Positions 39,537-44,088 of a DNA stretch of 44,088 bases are shown here, in pieces. The notes under the pieces were generated by a model, which was not told where the DNA came from, ran no database searches, and worked only from the letters and a program-made list of their open reading frames with translations. The stretch lies in NCBI GenBank assembly GCA_017465905.1, contig JAFTVE010000004.1, positions 1 to 44,088 of the forward strand, written 5' to 3'. This DNA is from Bacteroidaceae bacterium (GTDB taxonomy: Bacteria; Bacteroidota; Bacteroidia; Bacteroidales; Bacteroidaceae). Position 1 is the first letter of the stretch. The number at the start of each line of letters is the position of its first letter. The translations under genes and the position numbers were made by a program.

Positions 39537-40238
39537 TTACCCGATTCGGCTGATTTTGCTCAGTTCCTCCTCGTCGATTATCTTTATCTTCCTGCCGTCG
39601 ATGGCTATCAGCTTCTCTGACGCAAAGTTCGACAGGGTGCGTATGGCGTTCGAAGTGGTCATATTCGATAGGTTGGCAAGGTCCTCACGCGAGAGGAAGA
39701 TGCTGATGGTGGCCCCATCCTCTTCCAGTCCGTAGGTTTCCTTGAGGAACAGAAGCGACTCGGCCAGACGTCCGCGTATATGCTTCTGTGTGAGGTTCAC
39801 CGTACGCTCATCCGAGATGCCGAGGTCTACAGCAAGCTGCTTGATGAAGAACATTGCCAGTCGGTTGTTTGACTCCACCAGCTTGACGATAACCTCCATG
39901 GGAATCATGCAGATGGCCGAGACCTCAAAAGCCGCAGCAGCCGTCACAAAATTCTCCTCAGCAAAGTAGGCACGATAGCCAAAATACTCTACCGGCTTGA
40001 TGACGCGCATGATTTGGCACCTACCGCCCACACCGTCACGATAAATCTTCACCTTTCCTTCGAGCAGGCACATCAGATGGTTGGGTTTCTCGCCCTCCGT
40101 GTAGATCTTCTGATTCTTCTTATACCGACGCACCTCCATGTGGTTGGCCACGAGCTCACGCTGCTCGTCGGTCAGCAGTTGCCACATGTCAGCAATAGCC
40201 GCTATAATTTCAGCCTGCTTGATCTCTTTTCTCGCCAT
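39537..40238 (-). CDS. Crp/Fnr-family transcription regulator
   Basis: 233 aa. The cyclic-nucleotide-type effector domain runs from about residue 20 (VANHMEVRRYKKNQKIYTEG, LMCLLEGKVKIYRDGVGGRC) to a long dimerisation helix (SNNRLAMFFIKQLAVDLGIS). The C-terminal winged helix contains HIRGRLAESLLFLKETYGLE and FLSREDLANLSNMTTSNAIR (recognition helix). The four-Cys cluster of FNR is absent, and the cAMP-contact residues of CRP are not obvious, so the ligand is unknown. It lies between serS and the GH43-like gene; members of this family are often global regulators of metabolism in Bacteroidetes. Confidence 0.9.
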   Translation of the reverse strand: MARKEIKQAEIIAAIADMWQLLTDEQRELVANHMEVRRYKKNQKIYTEGEKPNHLMCLLEGKVKIYRDGVGGRCQIMRVIKPVEYFGYRAYFAEENFVTAAAAFEVSAICMIPMEVIVKLVESNNRLAMFFIKQLAVDLGISDERTVNLTQKHIRGRLAESLLFLKETYGLEEDGATISIFLSREDLANLSNMTTSNAIRTLSNFASEKLIAIDGRKIKIIDEEELSKISRIG

Positions 40239-40243
40239 GTCAA

Positions 40244-40335
40244 TCTAATACCTAATACCTAATACCTTTAATTAAAGGTTAAAAACTAAAAATTAAAACA
40301 AACAGAGGTCTTAACTTTTAATCTTTAACCTTTAA
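40244..40335. repeat. Degenerate tandem repeats between serS and the Crp/Fnr gene
   Basis: CTAATACCTAATACCTAATACC, i.e. three 7-bp units, then TTTAATTAAAGGTTAAA and, 40 bp on, TTTAACCTTTAATT as an inverted pair. Same style as the repeats at 18393, 21118 and 21869. Confidence 0.6.
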
Positions 40336-40339
40336 TTCA

Positions 40340-41617
40340 TTAATCTATCATGTCAAACCCGCAGTAGGGCACCAGCACCTTGGGGATACGGATGCCTTCG
40401 GGGGTTTGGTTGTTCTCGAGAATTGCCGCAAGGATTCTCGGGAGAGCCAGTGCCGAGCCGTTCAGCGTATGGCACAGTTCTATCTTCTTGTCCTCGGTGC
40501 GACGATAGCGGCACTTCAGACGGTTTGCCTGATAAGCGTCGAAGTTCGATACGGATGAAACCTCCAGCCAACGCTCCTGAGCAGCCGAGTATACCTCGAA
40601 GTCGAAGCAGAGAGCTGCCGTGAAGCTCATGTCGCCACCGCAGAGGCGCAGTATACGATAGGGGAGCTCGAGTTTCTTCACGAGGTTCTCCACGTGGTCG
40701 AGCATCTCCTTGTGCGACTCCTTGGAGTGCTCGGGAGTATCAATACGTACGATTTCAATCTTTGAGAACTCGTGCAGGCGGTTCAGTCCGCGCACATCCT
40801 TGCCATACGAGCCGGCCTCGCGACGGAAGCACTGCGTGTAGGCAGTATTCTTGATAGGAAGCTCCTTCTCATCGAGGATAACATCACGGTAGATGTTTGT
40901 CACAGGCACCTCAGCTGTAGGGATGAGGTAGAGGTCATCGGCTGTGCAGTGATACATCTGCCCCTCCTTGTCGGGCAGCTGTCCTGTGCCGTAACCCGAT
41001 GCCTGGTTCACCACCGTAGGCGGCATTATCTCCTCGTAGCCGGCATTGCGTGCCTCGTCGAGGAAGAAGTTGATAAGGGCACGCTGCAGACGGGCACCCT
41101 TGCCACGGTATACGGGGAATCCGGCACCGCTAATCTTCACGCCAAGGTCAAAGTCGATGAGGTTATACTTCTTTGCCAACTCCCAGTGAGGAAGGGGATT
41201 GGGACCAAGGTCGGGCACCTCGTTGCCCGTCTTCTCCACCACGTTATCCTCGGCATGAGCACCCTCGGGCACCTCATCGTAGGGGATATTGGGGATGGTG
41301 TAGAGCAGGTTCTGTGTATCCTCGGCAGCGGTCTTCATCTCCTCTTCGAGGGCAGCGTTGGTAGCCTTCAGGGCAGCCACCTCGGCCTTCACAGCCTCAG
41401 CCTCCTCGCGCTTGCCCTCCTTCATGAGGGCACCGATGCGTGCAGCCAGCTGCTTGGCTTCTGCCAAGTTCTTGTCGAGAGTCGTTTGAGCAGCGCGACG
41501 CTTCTTGTCGAGCGCAATCACTTGGGCTATTGTTTCCTCGGCATTGCCGAAATGTTTCTTCTCAAGGCCTTTGATTACTCGTTCGGTCTGTTCGGTAATG
41601 AGTTTAATCGTAAGCAT
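40340..41617 (-). CDS. serS: Serine-tRNA ligase
   Basis: 425 aa. An N-terminal coiled-coil arm binds the tRNA long variable arm (residues ~25-110, rich in K, E, A). The class II catalytic core follows: motif 1 region GARLQRALINFFLDEARNAG and YEEIMPPTVVNQASGYGTGQ, TAEVPVTNIYRDVILDEKEL, motif 2 in YTQCFRREAGSYGKDVRGLN, then RLHEFSKIEIV, and motif 3 in HTLNGSALALPRILAAILEN. It charges tRNA-Ser (and tRNA-Sec where present) with serine. It has its own promoter (41655-41686). Confidence 0.98.
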   Translation of the reverse strand: MLTIKLITEQTERVIKGLEKKHFGNAEETIAQVIALDKKRRAAQTTLDKNLAEAKQLAARIGALMKEGKREEAEAVKAEVAALKATNAALEEEMKTAAEDTQNLLYTIPNIPYDEVPEGAHAEDNVVEKTGNEVPDLGPNPLPHWELAKKYNLIDFDLGVKISGAGFPVYRGKGARLQRALINFFLDEARNAGYEEIMPPTVVNQASGYGTGQLPDKEGQMYHCTADDLYLIPTAEVPVTNIYRDVILDEKELPIKNTAYTQCFRREAGSYGKDVRGLNRLHEFSKIEIVRIDTPEHSKESHKEMLDHVENLVKKLELPYRILRLCGGDMSFTAALCFDFEVYSAAQERWLEVSSVSNFDAYQANRLKCRYRRTEDKKIELCHTLNGSALALPRILAAILENNQTPEGIRIPKVLVPYCGFDMID

Positions 41618-41654
41618 TTCTATACCTTATTTATAGTGTACACGTTTTGGGGTG

Positions 41655-41686
41655 CAAAGGTAGTAAAAACACACAAATAAAACAAA
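41655..41686 (-). promoter_or_regulatory. serS promoter
   Basis: On the minus strand TTTG (41686-41683), 20 nt, TACCTTTG (41662-41655): an ideal Bacteroidetes promoter, with ~35 nt of leader. Confidence 0.75.
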
Positions 41687-42107
41687 CTTAGAAGCTGTTT
41701 AAGTTATTTATGTCGCACAGCAACTACCACCCTCCTCCACAGATGGTTTTGTGCTTAATGTTTCGTGACCGATGAAATCGGCATTTTTTGCATCCACCAC
41801 CGCTTTCCCTCCCCCTCCCTATGGCGAAAGTTCATAAATCGGTTGGCAATGGCGCAGTGAAGCGAGAGCAATGATAAACATGTTTAATTATTGCCGAGCA
41901 AGCAAGCCATCTTAAAGCAAAGCTTTATAATGGCACGAGATAGTTAGGACACCTGCGATAGCAGGACATTTTCAATATCGAATTCACGCATGAAAAAGTT
42001 TTGTCAAGATTTTTCATGCCCTTGAAAAAAAAATCGTCACCAAGGTGATAAAAAATTATCAACAAAACGATAAAATTTTGTCAAGCCTTTGACAATCTTT
42101 TTTCACA

Positions 42108-42177
42108 GGCTAGAAACTTCAGTTTGGAAGGCTAAAAACTCCAGTTTGGACAAGGAAAAACTGGAATTTGGACAAAG
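42108..42177 (+). repeat. Three tandem ~23-bp units around CAGTTTGGA
   Basis: GGCTAGAAACTTCAGTTTGG (then AAG), GGCTAAAAACTCCAGTTTGG (then ACAAG) and GAAAAACTGGAATTTGGACA (then AAG) follow each other without spacer. Non-coding; inside the inverted-repeat element. Confidence 0.6.
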
Positions 42178-42264
42178 AAAAATTCGCTATACTCCAAATT
42201 CGTCTGGATTTGGGTTATGCGCAAGAATGATTGTGCCCCTTAGGCCATAAGCCTTTGACCCACG

Positions 42265-42284
42265 TTGGCACGATGTCGTGCCAA
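42265..42284. repeat. 20-bp palindrome
   Basis: TTGGCACGATGTCGTGCCAA has perfect 9-bp arms around TG. It could be a dimer binding site or a short hairpin. It overlaps the inner edge of the right inverted repeat. Confidence 0.6.
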
Positions 42285-42399
42285 TGCCAACCGATTTATG
42301 AACTTTCGCCATATAGAGAACATATAAAAATCGCCCATTTCATCGAAAACTGCCAATTATGATGCTCTGCATCAAGATTCCTTGCTTACTCAGTAATGA

Positions 42400-44088
42400 C
42401 TAATGTTGCACTATGGATGTTCCGCTATTCGTCATACCCTCTACACTTACTGTGAGTGAGTGTGAATAGCTGTTGTTGTAGAAATTGATTTCTGCATTGC
42501 CTTGTTCATCTGTCTCTACTTCGGGATTCCAGTAGATGGTGCGGCGATAATCGGCATCGCCTTCGATGGGGCCGTTGGGGTATTCGGGCGCGTAGAATTC
42601 CATCTTGGGGGAGTAACCATCAAAGGCAGTTTGGCGGGTATTCTTGTTCCATGCCACGCGACTTTTACGACCGGGGTAAAGATGGATTTCCACTACGTAA
42701 AGCCCTGCAGGGAAAGGAGGCAAAGGCTCTTGAACTTTCTTGATAAACTCCGACCCAAACTCATGGATAATTTCCAAGTTACCCAAATAGCTATGAGGAC
42801 TATCGTAAACGATAATGCTCTTCACATCCTTAATGTCGATATCGTATCCGGGCAGGCTCGATGGTGCCGTAGCATTATTTTTACCCTCCTTGACATACCA
42901 TAGGGTGCGGAAACTATTGATGGTAGACTTGCATATGAGCCAATTGATATATTCTGAACGCATGCCGCCAACACCTGAAGGTCCTTGCATCATTCCTGAC
43001 ATATTTGTCCCCATCTCCTGTGCGCTTGCAGCTGCCTCGGGTATGCCATCGCCATCCAACGATTGCTCATAGCTCATACCGTCAGGGTAGTCAATTTTAT
43101 ACCCCTTATCCACCAGATAGTCGATCACGGCGTAGGTGTATTCTCCCTTGTCGGTCATCAGTTCGGCATCCTTCGCCACGTCGAAGGCCTGAAAGGTACA
43201 GTAGTCGATATAGCGACGGCGACCCTCCACTTCCACGTTGTCGAGCACGATGGTCTTGTCGCCCAGATAGTCTTTCTTCACCTCGCTCACCCATGGGGCA
43301 TACACCGCGCTGTCGAGACGATGTTGTAGGTACAGTTCGCCTGTCTCGTAGGCCAGCACATCGGGAGCCGCGGCACGCTCCAGACGCATACGGGCCACTA
43401 CGGGCTTGTCCTTCTGATAGGTCTGCAGGTTGAGGTCCCACTCACCTTCGAAGTCCTGCAGATTGGTGCTCCAGTAGCCACGTTCGTCGGTGACTACTGT
43501 TGCTTTCTGTGTCAGCATGCGGTTAGGGGAGTATAGCTTTATTCTCACCTCTACTCCCTCCATAGGCTCATCCTTGCGCGGATGCAGTGCCCAGCCGTCG
43601 AGCACAAGGGCGCCCTCGGTATAGTGGCTGATCCCGGAGGGCGTGTTGCCCGACATCCGCTGCCAGTCGTAGCGGCTCCAGCCCTGCACCAGCATCAGCT
43701 GGTCGAGGGCCTTGTGGTGCTCCTCGTCGGCGGCCTCGAAGTAGTACTCGGGGTGCTCGATATATCCCTTCAGCTCCGAGGAGAGCAGCATGTAGGTGCG
43801 CAGGTCGTCGGTGTAGCCCGTGCCGTAGTCGGCAGCGTCGCGCACCGCGAGCGAGAGATGGTGGTTGCCCTCCTCCTCCACCTGTAGACGAAGCTTCACT
43901 TCCTCGAAGGGGGCGTAAACCTTTTTATTGGAAGTCACCGATACACCGGCGGTAGATACTCCATTATTTATAAAGAGCATGCGCGTGGCATACAGCGTGC
44001 CGCCCGCATCGAAGAGGCTGAACTGGTACACTCCCGTGGGCAGCTTGTGGGTGTTGACGGTGCGGCTGAAGGTGGTGGCATGCATCGT
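42400..44088 (-). CDS. MG2/alpha-2-macroglobulin-like surface protein (N-terminal part off window)
   Basis: At least 562 aa. The frame stays open to the right edge, so the true start lies outside. Macroglobulin-like beta-sandwiches are visible: TGVYQFSLFDAGGTLYATRM, KVYAPFEEVKLRLQVEEEGN, LSLAVRDAADYGTGYTDDLR. The segment DQLMLVQGWSRYDWQRM is characteristic of this Bacteroidetes family. A carboxypeptidase-regulatory-like domain contains VEVRIKLYSPNRMLTQKATV. A probable TonB plug-like remnant lies around DYLGDKTIVLDNVEVEGRRR. The end NPEVETDEQGNAEINFYNNS and SLTVSVEGMTNSGTSIVQH is the usual C-terminal sandwich. Probably exported and exposed to the envelope; no activity known. The thioester motif of true alpha-2-macroglobulins is not in the visible part. 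Confidence 0.8.
   Translation of the reverse strand, partial: TMHATTFSRTVNTHKLPTGVYQFSLFDAGGTLYATRMLFINNGVSTAGVSVTSNKKVYAPFEEVKLRLQVEEEGNHHLSLAVRDAADYGTGYTDDLRTYMLLSSELKGYIEHPEYYFEAADEEHHKALDQLMLVQGWSRYDWQRMSGNTPSGISHYTEGALVLDGWALHPRKDEPMEGVEVRIKLYSPNRMLTQKATVVTDERGYWSTNLQDFEGEWDLNLQTYQKDKPVVARMRLERAAAPDVLAYETGELYLQHRLDSAVYAPWVSEVKKDYLGDKTIVLDNVEVEGRRRYIDYCTFQAFDVAKDAELMTDKGEYTYAVIDYLVDKGYKIDYPDGMSYEQSLDGDGIPEAAASAQEMGTNMSGMMQGPSGVGGMRSEYINWLICKSTINSFRTLWYVKEGKNNATAPSSLPGYDIDIKDVKSIIVYDSPHSYLGNLEIIHEFGSEFIKKVQEPLPPFPAGLYVVEIHLYPGRKSRVAWNKNTRQTAFDGYSPKMEFYAPEYPNGPIEGDADYRRTIYWNPEVETDEQGNAEINFYNNSYSHSLTVSVEGMTNSGTSIVQH

Larger units (their letters stand above)
41820..42313. mobile_element. Gene-free element with 34-bp inverted terminal repeats
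   Basis: TATGGCGAAAGTTCATAAAT (continuing CGGTTGGCAATGGC) at 41820-41853 is repeated inverted at 42280-42313 with a single mismatch. The ~425 bp between hold no ORF. They include CCTGC-GATA-GCAGG (41952-41965), three tandem ~23-bp units around CAGTTTGGA (42108-42177), and TTGGCACGATGTCGTGCCAA (42265-42284) touching the right arm. A weaker outer inverted pair (CGATGAAAT, about 41771; ATTTCATCG, about 42337) may extend it. It could be a MITE-like element or remnant. No target duplication was seen. Confidence 0.45.
41618..42399. other. 782-bp gap between serS and the MG2-type gene
   Basis: It contains the serS promoter, the inverted-repeat element with its inner units, and about 86 bp before the stop of the MG2-type gene with no clear terminator. 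No gene is supported. Confidence 0.55.

Overview
The window looks like a chromosomal segment of a member of the Bacteroidales (Bacteroides/Prevotella-type). The evidence is promoters of the Bacteroidetes form (TTTG-like -33 box, about 20 nt, TAnnTTTG -7 box), almost no Shine-Dalgarno sequences, many LxxC lipoproteins, several 6-bladed beta-propeller lipoproteins, a golvesin-domain amidase, MG2-type surface proteins, and AT-rich intergenic DNA full of short degenerate tandem repeats. No rRNA, tRNA, CRISPR array, phage or transposase gene was recognised. The first ~0.8 kb is visibly AT-richer than the rest.

Layout. 1-2.1 kb: end of a tandem retropepsin-like protein, then hemW. 2.1-18 kb: a large locus built around a divergent promoter region (4912-5390). 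Leftward run a membrane TPR/HTH regulator and a beta-propeller lipoprotein. Rightward run three more beta-propeller lipoproteins, then a periplasmic adaptor, an RND permease, a TolC-type channel and a second, divergent RND permease. Four copies of TGTACATC sit in two pairs (55 and 56 bp apart), one pair beside each divergent promoter. 18-20.2 kb: a BlaI-type repressor with two matching operator dyads and an M56 (BlaR-like) membrane peptidase carrying extra CarboxypepD_reg-like and TonB_C-like domains. 20.6-22.6 kb: three envelope proteins (NlpE-like, DUF4136-like, small beta-barrel). 22.8-23.7 kb: a regulator that fuses a YtfE/RIC-like di-iron hemerythrin domain to a LuxR-type HTH. 24-27.4 kb: a small lipoprotein and an AsmA-like protein. 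27.4-29.2 kb (minus): murB and an MBL-fold hydrolase. 29.6-32 kb: M20 peptidase and a cation/proton antiporter. 32-35 kb: an amidase/golvesin protein. 35.1-36.4 kb (minus): a GMP synthase whose glutaminase domain is shortened and lacks its nucleophile. 37.0-38.2 kb: a 29-codon lipoprotein-like ORF and gap. 38.5-41.6 kb (minus): serS, a Crp/Fnr regulator and a GH43-like lipoprotein. 41.6-42.4 kb: a gene-free stretch bounded by 34-bp inverted repeats. 42.4 kb to the end: 3' part of an MG2-type protein.

Most unusual signals: (1) the divergent regulator/propeller/RND locus with its paired sites; (2) the hemerythrin-LuxR fusion, whose promoter is a ~90-bp element nearly duplicated in front of murB; (3) the GMP synthase without a working glutaminase; (4) the BlaI operators AACTA-N7-TAGTT; (5) a dispersed palindromic repeat ending in CTCGCTTATTCGTATCTTTG that carries -7 boxes outward; (6) 7-9-nt tandem repeats that also run inside hemW and form the last codons of the blaI-like gene. 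All functional statements come from reading the sequence; no database search was run.
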